Source: Motacilla alba alba (taxonomy: Eukaryota > Chordata > Aves > Passeriformes > Motacillidae). From it: a stretch of DNA of 64,000 nt. Positions 32,501 through 42,699 of the stretch are shown piece after piece. Made by a program: the position numbers and the translations under genes. The stretch spans positions 11,962,149 through 12,026,148 of the forward strand of contig NC_052027.1 of assembly GCF_015832195.1 (NCBI RefSeq). The letters are read 5' to 3'. Positions within the stretch are counted from its first letter, which is position 1. Every line of letters starts with the position of its first letter. A model generated the notes under the pieces. It made no database searches. It had not been told where the DNA came from and worked only from the letters and a program-made list of their open reading frames with translations.

Positions 32501-35500
32501 TGAAGCCCTGGGGGCAGCGGCACCGCAGGCCGGCGATGGGGTGGATGGGCCGAAAGAGGGTGGAGTGGGAGGCGATGAAGGGGGCGGAGCTGTCAAACTT
32601 GAGGACGGAGATGCACTTCATGTAGTTCTGGCAGGGCTCCCGCAGGCACACGTTGTCGTCGAAGGGCAGCACCTCCAGCATGGAGGTGCCTGTCAGCACC
32701 ATGCGCTTCATGTACAGCTGCTCCTGCAGCTCCTCCGAGCTGAAGTAGCGCCGGCCCCACGGCGCCAGGGCCGAGAAGCTGACGTTGAGTACCGTGCCAC
32801 CCACGTCCGTGTCATTCTGGATGTTGAAGATGAAGATGTCCTCCTTGGGCGTCGCAAGCACGGTGGCCACTCCTTCCAGAAAGGTGGAAAGCAGCGGGGA
32901 GAGGAACCGCTCCTGCCACATGTTCTCAAGGCGCACCGTGATGCTGTTGGCCAGCATGTCCTCCGTGATGATGATGACGCGCAGGACGCACTGAGCCGTC
33001 ACGCTGTGGATCCCGTCTGCCAGAGGGAACAGGAACACGCTGCAGGTCTCTGCCTGCTGCTTGGAGACCCCCTCCCTCCCAGCCCAGGACAGAGCCCTGC
33101 ACCCCAGTGTGGCCCCCAACAGGTCTGACTCCTTGGTAAGGAAGCCTGGAGGCACAGCCACAGAGGCTAGCAGGGGGCCACCTGGGACGGAGCGGGAGTG
33201 GCCGGTGTGGCTGCATCTTCTCCCCCCCATAAGGCTCTCCACTGGAAGAACTCTCAGGTTTTCTCCTTGTCCTGGATCTCGGCAGCAAACTGAGCTCTGA
33301 GGAACAAAGGTGCTCAGGAACAGAAGGAAGTCCCAGCAGGAAGTTTGGCAAACACAGGAGCTGATGCCAGGGCCTGGGGTGTTTTGCTTCCCTGCTGGGC
33401 CCTGTTTGCCTTCCCCATGCTGCCTTTTCCTGTGCTCTTCTCCTGCCATTTCCTTCCTCTCTCCTCCAGGCTCTCCCAAGCTTTTGTGCTGGTCTCCCTG
33501 CTTCCCCCCTTCTCACCATCTGCTCTGCATCTCTTCCTCTCTCAGCCCATCTCTGGTTTGTTTAATTCTCTTTAATCTCTATTTTCCTTGGAAACAAACT
33601 CCTATCCTTTGGGATCGCGCACCACATGAGCGATCTCCCAGGCGGGAGCAGAGGAGCGAGCAGGGATACTCGGAAGGTGCCTGCTCTCTCAGCACCTTGG
33701 CCAGCAGCAGCAGCAGCAGCTCCCCCGCCGCACATCGGGGGCACTCCCGGCCAGCGGCTCAGGCTGCAGGGGCACCACAGCACAGCCCAAACGGGCAGTG
33801 GTGCAGCTTCCATCCTGGCAGGTCTGTGATCATGGGCCCCTGCCCCACCCCACCTACCCAGTTCCCAAGGACCCAGTGGATCCTGGTACCCCAGGATACC
33901 CCAGACACCTCTGACAGCAGCTCTGGCTGGGCCACCAGCTGGGAGAAGCCTGTCTGCTGACCCCCAGGAGAATGCCTCCTATCACCTGGTGCCCTCCTTC
34001 TGGGCCTCCAGCACAGGCTCCAGCAGGCAGACCCAGACTTCAGCATGGCAAGGCAAGACTCTGCCAACCTTGGTGGCCCCAGACATGTTTGATGGGGCTC
34101 ATCAAGAACCTCACTGCTCTTGAAATGAAGCAATCCATCTTCCAGCCCATTGCCAGCACCCCAACGCTGATGCCCCATGGGCATTAGCAGCACACAGCTG
34201 TCACCTGTTGTTCCCATCTACCACCCCACATTCACCTGAGAGCCTTAAACCCCCACATTTCCTTGGAAAACTGGCTCTCCATCATCATATCAACACAACA
34301 GTTCCATTAGCACATCTCAACAGTGACTCTCATGACTAATCCTGGATCCCAAGCCTTGCTGTAACCTCCCCTATGTGCTTCACCTCCTCCAACCCAGTGC
34401 AAGGAGGAGCAGCAGGAGTCCTGGCACCCCGGTCAGCCCCATCCCTGATGAGGATCAGGTGTGCACATGCCAGCTGCTCGTCCCTCATCCGCCCCAGCTC
34501 CAAGCCTCACATACAAAGCTGCCTTTACTGTTCCTCTCTTCCCCTGGCTGCTGTGCTGCAAAGCCTTTTGATTTCCCTCAGCCCTGTTTGAAGTTTGCAG
34601 TGCAGGAGGATTTACAAACTGAAACATCTCTCTTTCTTTCACTTCTCTCTGCTCTTCAGAAGGTGAAAGCTTTCTAGTGACCCTGCAAATTCCTGCATGA
34701 GCAGCAGCCTGCACGCCAGGACTGGTGCTCTGGAGATAAGGCTGGCTCCAGGCTGGGGCAGCAGCATGCCAGTGTAGTCACCCAGCAGCTAATCTCCTGG
34801 AGGAAAGGGGGGCTGCTGCTCTCTGAAGTCAAACTGCTCCCACCCCTATGGAAGCAAGGTGAGAAAGCATCCCTCTGTGTGACACCCTGCCCGCTCTGGC
34901 ACAGAGGGCAGCATGAGCAGCAGCAACAAAATAGCTCCATTCAGCATCTGGTTGGACATGCCATGGTATCTAGATCTGTGTGGGCTCAGGGCAAGGAACT
35001 GGCATCATCACCTCCATTCCCCAAGGCACATTCTCTCTGCAAGAGGCTCATGGGGTACTGAGACCACCCAGACCCTGGGAGGCAGGAGTGAGAGGAAAGC
35101 CACGAGTCACACTTGACATAAAATGCTCCCCAAGCCACCACCAGCCTGGCAGCTCTCCCTGAGGAACAACCTGGTGAGACAGTATCCAGGATGCCATCAC
35201 TTTGACACCAGATCCCTTCTCCACACAGCTGGGTCGTGTCCCAGCTCCCTCCCCTCTCCTCTGCCTTTGTCCCCTGCTCTCAGCTGGGGGAGAGCTCCCT
35301 CCCCTGTCCTCTCCAGCTCCCAGCTCACCCAGAAGCAGCCACAAGGCCTGGGGACAGCTCTTGCTCTCCCCAGGGGCTGCTCAGTGCCCAGCAGATATCT
35401 GCCTGATTTATGGCTGCTATTAAACCTTGGCTCACACGATGCTGAGGGCATCCTGAGGCAGGCTGGAGGCCAGTAATGCTCCACAGGAGCAAGGAGCCTG

Positions 35501-38500
35501 TGCCTGGGGAAGAAAGTGAGTTGGAGGGTACCTGATGCCTTTGGCATCGCCCATCCCACCTCAGGAAAGCCAAGCATCCCTTTCCCAGTTCCCCAGAGCA
35601 ATCTGGAGCCAGGCCTGGCCCCACAGCCCCCTCAGTAAGCCCCCCTCTAACACTGTCCCACCTCAGCATCACACCCAAGGCTGCCTCCCCCCTCCAAGCA
35701 GAGGGAAGCAGATGGTTAAGAGAATGACCCGCTGCAAACGGGGAAAGAAAAAAAAATAAAGCTACCAGAAGAAAGCCCAAAGCTGGCTGGAGGCGCTGAC
35801 CCCCCATGGGAGGCATTTTAATCACGAATGCTCAGCCTTTCTGATTAAATCCTGTGGCTGGAGAGCTGGTGCCTGGTGAATATTCATGCAGCAGAGTGAG
35901 GAGTCCTAGAAACACAGCTACAGGGAATGGAGCAAGGAAAAGGGACAAGGGGCTCTAACCCTTGTGCTGGACAGCACTGAGCCATTGTGTTTGCAATTCC
36001 AAGACTGACAATTACCAGCCTCAAAAGCAACAAACCTAAAGAGGAGCTGCATGTCCTCTTCTGCTGAGTGGTAGCAACAGTGTCCAAGAGAGCAAAAGCC
36101 ACTATTCTGACTGCAATGGCCACCCCAGAGGTGCACCTAAGGGTGCTCTGGGGACAGACAGGGTGACTTTCATGTTTGCTTTCATGTTTACTGTTCTTCA
36201 CCTTTCAAGGTGAGGAACAGTAAAACACTTCCAGACAGAGGAGCCAGGAAAAGAGCCGGGTATCAGTATAGTGAACATTCCTCACTGCTGCTGAAGGGCT
36301 TTAGCAGACCTCTCAACATTTTGATAATATTTTACCAGTTAAGAGATCTTGAAAGTAAATCAGGCTCCCATCACCCAGCACAGAAGATGAATGCCATTCT
36401 CCTGCAGCTGAGCCTCCACATTTAACACCAAGCCCAGAGAAACCAGTCTGACACGGTTTGAAGTCAACATGATGTCAGTCTCTCACACTGCCCCGATTTC
36501 ACAGTGCTGCTGGCTATGGACAGCCCCTCCATGCCACTGTCCTGCATCCTCAGCAGCCAAGAGCAGATTTTGGCAGCCAGAGGCATCCACATGCCTGTGA
36601 GAATCTGAGGTAAGCTTTGAGGCTATCAGCCCCTCTGGAAAGACACTGGTTTTGTGATGGCCCAAGTCCCCTGCCTCCTACACGGGGCTGAGGTAAGAAC
36701 ACACACAGCTCACAGGCAGGCAAAATGGCCCCTTGCCCTGTGTTTTAGGGGGATTCAGCCTCCCTAAAATGTACCATAAAGGCAGGGAAGCCACTTCCTC
36801 CTAGGACGCTGACCCTTGGGGCACCCACGTAGCTGCTGCTGCTGTCTCCCAGCAGCAGGAAGGTGCTCTGTCAGGCACAGTGTCTGGGGCAGACAATGCA
36901 GCCGGGTCTGAATGTCCTGGCTGCCAGCTCTGCAAACCCACCCTGCTCTGCACACAGCGACAGCATGGGGCCGGCAGAGCTGCCAGCTGGGCGGGGGGCT
37001 TCCCACAACAAAGACTGAAAAACCAAACTAGACTTACACCTCCACGGCCAATATAAAAGCCAACAAAAGGCTCATTTCCCAGCATCTCACTTCCCTCACC
37101 AGAACAGCTCTTCCCTTTCCATCTTCTCCCCTCCGTGAGCACACCTCTCCCATTCTCCCTTCCCGCTGGAAGATGACGACATTCTAATTGCAAGGGCCCC
37201 TTGCCACGAGGCGGCTCGATACAGGACTTCAGGATGTGATTGTCTCCTGCCTTTGTGCAGGGTTAAGTGTGTGAGGAGGCAGGGCTTGCATAAACATACT
37301 GGGCAGAAGCTGGAAAGGTCAAAACCACCCCCACCTCCAGCAACGGGCATGTGTTCGCCTGCAGCCGCTCTCGGCCAGCCCTGCGGCTACAATTAGCCCC
37401 CACAGAGCCCCAGCCCACTGCCAGGCTGGTGCTGCTCATGCAGAATTGCCTTGAACAGGTCTCCTTTCAAAGCCCTCGCTCCATCTTTTGAAAGAAATCC
37501 TCCTCTCACAGAATAAGCCAGACTGAGAGAGCTAAAAGGGAAGGCAGCTGGTAGCCGATGGTCAGGGGAGCATCACAATTTAGAGTACGGCTCCCCAGGC
37601 ACTCCTGGCAATTCAGTGCTTGGCCCCTCCAGAGAGAGCTCTTGCCCTCCCTCCTGCAGCCGTTCCATGGTTCAGCAATGGACAGATGCCTCCATTTCAG
37701 ATCATGCTAAGAAAGGCTGGTGGTGAAGGCAAAGATCAGGCTCTGGCAGCTCCAGGTTCAAACCCTGCTTGCCCACGGTCCATCTTTGTCCTGTCCTCAG
37801 CTGGGCCAGAGGGCACCCCAACACCCCACAAAGCCACCCCCAGCTACAGCTAGCATCTGCATTCGGATACCCCAACAACAAACACTATGCAAGAGTTCCA
37901 GGCACTGCACTCAGGCTTGTCACAGCTGTCCCCTGAACACTAAGCTGGCTGCAGGAAGGTAGTACTGGGCTTTAGAAGCCACCCTGCAAAGCAAGTGTTG
38001 GCAGGTGCCACAGCCAGAATCCAGACTGAACTGTTTGCTGCTGGCAGACGGGTGTTTAAGAGGGCTCCTTCTGCGCTGAGCTCAATCCCTCCCTCCTGTG
38101 CAGAGCCAGGGAAACACTCAGTCCCGGCAGAGAGAAGGGCCACCTGGGCTTGGGAGCAAGGCAGTGTACCAGCCCCTGGGCCAGCAGCCTGGCCACCCTG
38201 GGAACTGCCTCTTTCCTGGGCCAGCACCTCATGGCACACAACACAGTCTGGCTGGCTACAACACCTCCAGAGGTGCCTCACGAGCAGCCAGAAGTGATCT
38301 CACAGCTCAGTAACGATGCTTTGTTCTTGCAGACCATTTCCAGCCTCGACCCCTTTACGGAGCGCTGCTCAACAGCCTGCCTCCCGTGCCACCCCTCACA
38401 CCGCTCCAGTTACTCTCTGACTGGAATGGACCCCCAGCCCCAATCTTGTTACCAGTCCCACCTCCAAGGCACAATGGCCTGCCCCAGAGGGACCTTGCAG

Positions 38501-41500
38501 AACCCCCCCAAGGTACTGTACCGAAGATTCAATGATTTTCACTCCCTACCTGTGACAGTCACCAGCATGGAGGCCACAAGCGGACGGTTGTTGTCCAGCT
38601 TACGGCTCAGCCGCAGCTCCCCGCTCGACTGATTTACAATCAACAAGTGCAGTTCATTTCCCCGCTCAAAGGTGTAGAAGAGGTGGTCAGATGTATCTGG
38701 GTCATACGCTGGGACCTTCCCTATGACCCCTGAGGGGAAGGTGTTGGACTTATTGGACACATAGTTATTGAAAAGGATTTGGAAGTTCTTCAGAACAGGG
38801 CTGTTGTCATTCTGGTCAATGAGTTTGATGTGGACTGTAGCTCTGCTGACCAGAGGGGCAGAGGTGGCCTGCACTACAATCACATATTCGGATTTTGTCT
38901 CATAATCCAAGTCTATCAAGGCTGTGAGCTCCCCAGAAAAGATGTCCATCTGGAATATCTCAGGGATGTTGCCTTCCACAATCTGGTACATGATCTGGGC
39001 ATTGGGTCCCTCATCCGGGTCAACAGCTGTGATTTGGGCCACCACAGAGCCTACAATGCTGTTCTCCTTAACCAGGACCTCAAACTCTTCAGCAGGAAAG
39101 ACAGGAGCATTGTCATTCACATCCTGGATGGTGACCTGGATGTGGACAGGAGTTCGCTGAGGAGGGATGCCCCTGTCCACAGCGTAGGCAGTCAGTTCAT
39201 AGACAGGAACGTTCTCGCGGTCCAGCCTGCGCACGGTGCGAATGATGCCCGAGGTGGGCTCTATGGTGAAGTCTCCATCCCCGTCCTCCCCGTTCTGGAA
39301 GGTGTACTGCACTCGCCCGTTGGTATGGGCATCCCGGTCGGTGGCGGAGATCTGGAGCACGCTGGTGAATGGAGGTGCATCCTCAGAGATCACGCCCTGG
39401 TAATGAGGGCTGACAAACTGGGGGGCATTGTCATTAACGTCATTCACCATGATTTCAACATACGTGGTGTCTGCCTTCTGGGGGATCCCATTGTCCTTGG
39501 CAGTGATAGCCAAGGTATACGTGACCTGGTCCTCATAGTCCAGCTCTGCCTGGAGAGTGATGGCCCCAGAGTCTGGATCAATACGAAACTGAGGGACGTT
39601 GTCTTCCAGGTAGTACGTGATGCGGGCGTTCTCCCCCACGTCATCGTCCGTGGCACTGATCACCACCACAGTGCTGCCCACAGGCCGGTCCTCGTTGATG
39701 CTCACGGAGTAGTGGGCACTCTGGAACACAGGCCGGTGTGTGTTGGCATCGGTGATGTTGATGTGAACGTGGCAGTTGTCACGCAGGGTGCGATCAGAGG
39801 CTGTCACCGTGAGCACATAGCGCCTCTCCTGCTTGTAGTCCAGCGGCAGAGACAGAGTGATGAGCCCCAGCCCACCCTGCGTGCTGATGGAGAAGCGGTT
39901 CCGAGTGTTGCCTCCTGTGATCTGGTACGTGATGGCACTGTTCACGTCCCGGTCGACTGCCGTGACGCTGAGGACGCTGGTCCCCACAGCTGCATCCTCG
40001 TTCAGGCGGATGAAGTATTCCTTCTGGGTGAACTCAGGGCGGTTGTCGTTGACATCCATGACCGTAATGGTGACGCTGGCCGAGGCGGATAAAGATGGAG
40101 AGCCATGGTCATGAGCCTCTACCCCAAAAAAATAGTGCTCGACCGATTCCCGGTCCAAGGGCCCACTGACTGTGATCCAGCCCGTGGCACTGTTCACCAC
40201 AAAGGGCGTGTCAGCCGAGACCCCTGTCAGTTTGTACTCCAGGCGCGAGTTCTCGCCGTAGTCTGCATCCACGGCCTGGATGTGGATGACAGAGTGGCCA
40301 AGGGGAGCATTCTCCAGGACGGAGATTTGAAAAGGGGTGCTGACAAAAATGGGGGCATGGTCATTGATGTCCACCACCTGGATGCTCGCCATGCCAGTGT
40401 TGTTAGAAAGAGGAGGACGCCCCGCATCCTGAGCCCGGATCCTCAGGGCGTACTCCCGCTCCACCTCAAAATCCAGGGGGGCCACCACCTGTATTTCCCC
40501 AGTGACACTGTCAATGGAGAACTGGCCCCGACTGTTCCCACTGATGATGTTGTAGTGCACCAGCGCGTTGTTGTCCTTGTCCAGGTCCGTGGCGGTGACA
40601 CGCAGGATCTCGGTGTGGGGCCGTATGTCCTCCCTCACTTGGACAATGTAGCGCTTCTCACTGAACTGAGGGATGTTGTCATTCTCATCAAGGACTGTGA
40701 TGTAGACCTTGACAGTGGCAGAGCGGGGCCCCGGCTCCCTGCCCTGGTCGTTGGCTTCCACCACCAGGGAGTACTTCTCCATCTTCTCCCTGTCCACCGG
40801 CCCGCTGGTGGTGATGAGGCCGGAGCGGGGATCAATCTCGAAGATGTCATAGGCAGCCCGTTCATTGACAAAGCGGTAACGGATGTTGGCATTGGGCAGG
40901 GAGTCGACGTCGGTGGCCCGCAGCTGCAGAATGGGGTATCCCTCCTCAACGTTCTCCCGGATGGTCTCCCGGTACTCGCCCTGCTCGAAGACGGGGTCGT
41001 GGTCGTTGCGGTCAGCCACAGTGATGGCCACCATGGTGGTGGCGGAGAGCCGCGGTGCCCCGTGGTCAGTGGCCGTCACTCGGAAGTAGTGCAGGTCCAT
41101 GCTCTCGCGGTCCAGGGCCTGGGTGGTGGAGATGAGCCCGGCCCGCGGGTCGATGCTGAACAGATCCCGCGAGCGGCTGTTCATCAGCGCGTCCATGGAG
41201 TACACCAGCCGCCCCGCCTCGCCCCCGTCGGGGTCCTGGGCCGTCACCGCCACCACCGCCGTCCCCGCCGGCTGGTTCTCCGCCACCTCCGCCTGGTAGT
41301 TGTACTGGGGGAACAGCGGGTGGCGGTTCGGTGCTGCGCGCCGGCCCCTCCGCCCCGCGGCCGGCGCCGGGACCAAGGGCAGCGGGCGCGGCTGGGCGGC
41401 GCGGGGCGCGCAGCGCGGCGGGGACCGGCGGCGCGGCGCCGGGGGCAGCCCCGGGGGCACGGCCGCCGCCCGGCACGGCACGGCGGCGGGACAGCCCCAG

Positions 41501-41679
41501 CGGGCTGCCGACCCCCAGCCTGCCGGCGGCGGCGGCGCGGCGGCCCCCAGCCCGGAGGGGAACAAAGGGAGCAGCAGGAGCGGTAGCAGCACCAGCGGTA
41601 GCGGCGGCGGCGGCGGCTCCCGGCGGCGGCGGCAGCAGGAGCGGCTCGGGGCGGCCACCGGCTCCTCCGCCGCTGCCAT
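12497..41679 (-). CDS. CELSR3: CELSR3 (ADGRC3), flamingo cadherin/adhesion GPCR (35 coding exons)
   Basis: Large neuronal surface receptor used in axon tract formation and planar cell polarity (family knowledge). Thirty-five coding exons join in consistent phase to 9,480 bases, 3,159 residues; human CELSR3 is about 3,312. Order of domains: signal peptide, nine cadherin repeats (exon 1), EGF/laminin-G modules (exons 2-13), laminin-type EGF (14-15), hormone receptor motif (16-17), GAIN (17-22), GPS (22-23), seven membrane helices (24-29), long cytoplasmic tail (29-35). CELSR3 is favoured over CELSR1/2 because of the SREQLD tail repeats, the RTIGA-free SATSHSISELSPDSE end and the SLC26A6/NCKIPSD neighbours. 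The start at 41677-41679 lies in a strong Kozak context (GGCACCATGG). Exon coordinates are given in the block entries below. Confidence 0.97.
13414..14116 (-). repeat. CELSR3: 39-bp coding tandem repeat in CELSR3 exon 34
   Basis: About 19 units, most exactly 13 codons long, with the pattern S-R-E-x-L-D-x-x-P-S-R-x-x (e.g. SREELDTIPSRHG, SREQLDLLSRKQP, SREPLDTVPSRQP). A few units are 9-14 codons. Units have diverged individually at the codon level, so the array is old rather than a recent slippage product. Confidence 0.9.
16100..19094 (-). CDS. CELSR3: CELSR3 exons 24-29: seven-transmembrane domain
   Basis: Exons at 19094-18888, 18786-18612, 18088-17976, 17678-17599, 16968-16842, 16213-16100 (residues about 2314-2585). 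Class B2 receptor helices are recognisable: TM1-TM2 in exon 24 (LSLVSLLLTFSFL; SVTLFFSELLFLLGI), TM3-TM4 in exon 25 (FLSTFAWLFVQGLHIYRM; YAIGWGVPAIITG), second extracellular loop and TM5 in exons 26-27, TM6 in exon 28 (LLLVISTTWLFGLLAV), TM7 in exons 28-29. The usual class B second-loop cysteine is present in NPDFCWIS. Confidence 0.95.
19284..23070 (-). CDS. CELSR3: CELSR3 exons 17-23: end of hormone motif, GAIN domain and GPS
   Basis: Exons at 23070-22976, 22234-22025, 21580-21397, 20917-20768, 20437-20257, 19981-19814, 19410-19284 (residues about 1942-2313). CDEEKGWLEPDLFNCTSPAF closes the hormone receptor motif. The GAIN fold includes FESQQRGFGLTATQDAHFNE. The GPS keeps its framework (CVQWNHSN, GFWTARDCEL, HVHCQCS...FGVLMD), but the usual His-Leu-Thr/Ser cleavage triplet reads Gln-Phe-Gly, so self-cleavage is doubtful. 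Confidence 0.94.
19566..19667 (+). mobile_element. CR1 LINE 3' end fragment
   Basis: Contains the hallmark avian CR1 tail, GGTTGGACTCAATGATCTTA, followed by AAAGGTCTTTTCCAA and a diverged terminal repeat. It sits in the CELSR3 intron between exons 22 and 23, opposite in orientation to the gene. Confidence 0.8.
20464..20519 (+). repeat. (CA)n microsatellite
   Basis: A pure run of about 15 CA units (20477-20506) with interrupted CA on both sides. On the CELSR3 transcript it reads as UG repeats starting about 26 bases upstream of the exon 21 acceptor. Confidence 0.95.
20640..20709 (+). mobile_element. Diverged CR1 LINE 3' tail
   Basis: Ends with CTTTTAAAGGTCATTCCTAC, then TTATGATTCTAC, matching the end of CR1 elements including the TATGATTCT terminal repeat. 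More decayed than the copy 1 kb away; upstream CR1 sequence is not confidently traceable. Confidence 0.6.
23071..25332 (-). other. CELSR3: CELSR3 intron 16
   Basis: A 2.3 kb intron between the two exons of the hormone receptor motif. Open frames in it are short, low-complexity or lack family resemblance. I see no extra exon. Confidence 0.7.
25333..26135 (-). CDS. CELSR3: CELSR3 exons 14-16: laminin-type EGF and start of hormone receptor motif
   Basis: Exons at 26135-26015, 25704-25521, 25434-25333 (residues about 1806-1941). Cysteine spacing of laminin EGF modules is clear in CPKGWWGNPTCGPCNC and CHCRPGVIGRQCNSC. Exon 16 begins the hormone receptor motif with CPKSLKAGVWWPQTKFG. These modules sit just outside the GAIN domain. 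Confidence 0.95.
26311..30812 (-). CDS. CELSR3: CELSR3 exons 3-13: EGF and laminin-G modules
   Basis: Exons at 30812-30590, 30225-30110, 29742-29654, 29239-29082, 28892-28729, 28266-28141, 27967-27798, 27560-27375, 27232-27122, 26875-26707, 26452-26311 (residues 1255-1805). EGF (exon 3), laminin G1 (exons 3-7, e.g. STVEPGGLLLYNGRL and SLDLTGPLLLGGVPNLPE), EGF (exon 8, CDSNPCKNGGTC), laminin G2 (exons 9-11, with WDFKADVKISVPWYLGLAF), EGF (exon 12) and EGF (exon 13). The exon 12 module, CKDEWQSYSCVC, fits the Asp/Asn hydroxylation consensus. All junction phases agree. Confidence 0.95.
31560..31665. promoter_or_regulatory. Candidate conserved element in CELSR3 intron 2
   Basis: AT-rich stretch with CTCATTAAC, GCTAATGG and GTTAATTACC within about 75 bases, in an otherwise GC-rich intron. 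The density of TAAT cores resembles homeodomain-bound enhancers. Cross-species conservation was not tested. Confidence 0.35.
32384..33016 (-). CDS. CELSR3: CELSR3 exon 2: flamingo box and first EGF modules
   Basis: Residues 1044-1254. Starts with DGIHSVTAQCVLRV, the conserved region after the cadherins, and includes NIQNDTDVGGTVLNVSFSA. Two EGF-type modules follow: CLREPCQNYMKC...RCRCPQGFTGDYCE, and CYSNPCLNGGICTRKEGG. It joins exon 1 across a 5.5 kb intron by completing a split Asp codon. Confidence 0.95.
35810..35895. promoter_or_regulatory. Candidate conserved element in CELSR3 intron 1
   Basis: Holds TTAATCACGAATG, CTGATTAAATCC and GAATATTCATGCAG, the last being octamer/POU-like. The block ends abruptly against GC-rich DNA. 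Regulatory role inferred from motif content only. Confidence 0.33.
37170..37270. promoter_or_regulatory. Candidate conserved element in CELSR3 intron 1 (5' part)
   Basis: Contains ATGACGACATTCTAATTGC, then a GCAAGGG/CCCTTGC inverted repeat and GATGTGATTGTC. It lies about 4.4 kb downstream of the CELSR3 start codon. Inference only. Confidence 0.25.
38550..41679 (-). CDS. CELSR3: CELSR3 exon 1: signal peptide and nine cadherin repeats
   Basis: A single 3.1 kb exon for residues 1-1043. A leucine-rich signal sequence lies at about residues 27-47, followed by a proline/arginine-rich segment with a furin-like RRGRR at about 110-114. Cadherin repeats run from about residue 124. Eight inter-repeat calcium motifs of the DxNDN type are visible (for example DRNDHDP, DENDNIP, DINDHAP, DVNDNRP, DVNDNAP, DQNDNSP). 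The fifth is degenerate (DANTHRP), as I recall it is in mammals too. Repeat nine ends at the exon border without a terminal motif. The extracellular cadherin stack mediates homophilic adhesion between cells. Confidence 0.97.
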
Positions 41680-42180
41680 GGTGCCTCGGCGGCCGCCGCC
41701 CGGCCCGGGCGCACGGCGATGGGCTCGGCGCCGCCCCCGCTCGCGCCGGCGATGGCCGCCCCCTGCCCCGCCGCCGCCGCTGCTGCTGCCGGGGGTGGCG
41801 GCGGCTCCTCCCGCAGCCCCAACATGGCTCCCGCCGCCCCGCCCCGCCGCGCCCCCGCCCGCCCCGCGCCGCCATCTTGAGCGCGGGCGGACGGGCCGCG
41901 GCGGCCGCTCCGGGCCGGGCGCTCCGGGCGGATCGCGCCGCTCCCGGCCGGCCGCGCCGGGCACTGCGGGGCGGCCGCTGCCGCCACTGGAGCGGCGTGT
42001 GCCGCCCGCGAGCAAAACCGCGGCGCAGCGCTGCCGGCCGGGTCTTTGCGACGGGCTGCACCCGCCGGCCCCGGGTGAGGGGCTCCCGGAGCATCCCTGC
42101 CAAAGCTGCCGCGGACGCCGGGACACCGTGAACACAACACGCACCTGCCGAGCCCAGCGAGCCGCTGCTGCGGCGCTGCC
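41080..42180 (-). promoter_or_regulatory. CELSR3: CpG island over the CELSR3 5' end
   Basis: CpG dinucleotides are dense from the first cadherin repeat through the start codon and several hundred bases upstream, with long runs of G+C and no obvious TATA box. This is the expected form of a neuronal CpG-island promoter. The exact transcription start cannot be seen. The frame is open for about 155 codons upstream of the chosen ATG, a by-product of high GC. Confidence 0.75.
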
Positions 42181-42620
42181 GGTGCACCAGGTGCCAGAAC
42201 GGTGCCCGTGCTGTGCCCCCGTGCCCCAGGAGGGGACAGCTGCCCTGCCGCCGACACAAAGGGCGAGGCAGGAAGGTGCCAGCGGTTAGGCAGGAGGCAC
42301 TGCCGCGCCTCGGCAGCCCCACGGGCCCCTTCCACTCCCCCACGTCCATCACGCAGCACCACGTTGGGCATCTGCACGAGTGGGTTTTACTGTGTGAATG
42401 GGGACAGGCTTCCCTGCGTCCCGCTCCTCGGGGCAGTGCAAGTGGTGTCACAGCCCAGCCCCTGGCACCAGCTCCCCACCCATGGGCGCCCAAGTGCGTG
42501 GTACGAATTTAGCTATCCTGCTCTGCTTCCCTGACACGGACCCCAGCTGCCAACACTCACACAGGGTGTAGCATCATCACCAGAGGGAAAGTTGCAGATT
42601 TTGCTTCCTGCATCCCTGAT

Positions 42621-42662
42621 AAAAAAACAAAACAAAACAAAACAAAAACCAACAACAACCAA
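42621..42662 (+). repeat. (CAAAA)n simple repeat
   Basis: Four to five pentamer units of CAAAA followed by degenerate CAA units. Confidence 0.9.
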
Positions 42663-42699
42663 CCTTATATTTTTCCGAGGAAATTCAGTTTGAGGCCCT

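Larger units (their letters stand above)
33017..38549 (-). other. CELSR3: CELSR3 intron 1
   Basis: At 5.5 kb this is the longest intron of the gene and the usual place for neural enhancers. Coding sequence is absent. AT-rich islands with homeodomain and octamer-like motifs at about 33,545-33,620, 35,810-35,895 and 37,170-37,270 stand out from the GC-rich background. A short CAG repeat (six units) lies at 33,702-33,720. Confidence 0.7.

Noticed and set aside
33310..33960. A 216-codon plus-strand frame in CELSR3 intron 1
   Set aside because: Low-complexity Ser/Pro/Leu-rich translation without domains, typical of GC-rich intron DNA.
38779..40092. A 437-codon open frame on the plus strand
   Set aside because: Antisense of the same cadherin exon, with valine/histidine-rich composition that mirrors DxNDN repeats.
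40105..41586. A 493-codon open frame on the plus strand
   Set aside because: It is the antisense shadow of the CELSR3 cadherin exon. GC-rich coding DNA often leaves the opposite strand open, and the translation has no family resemblance.
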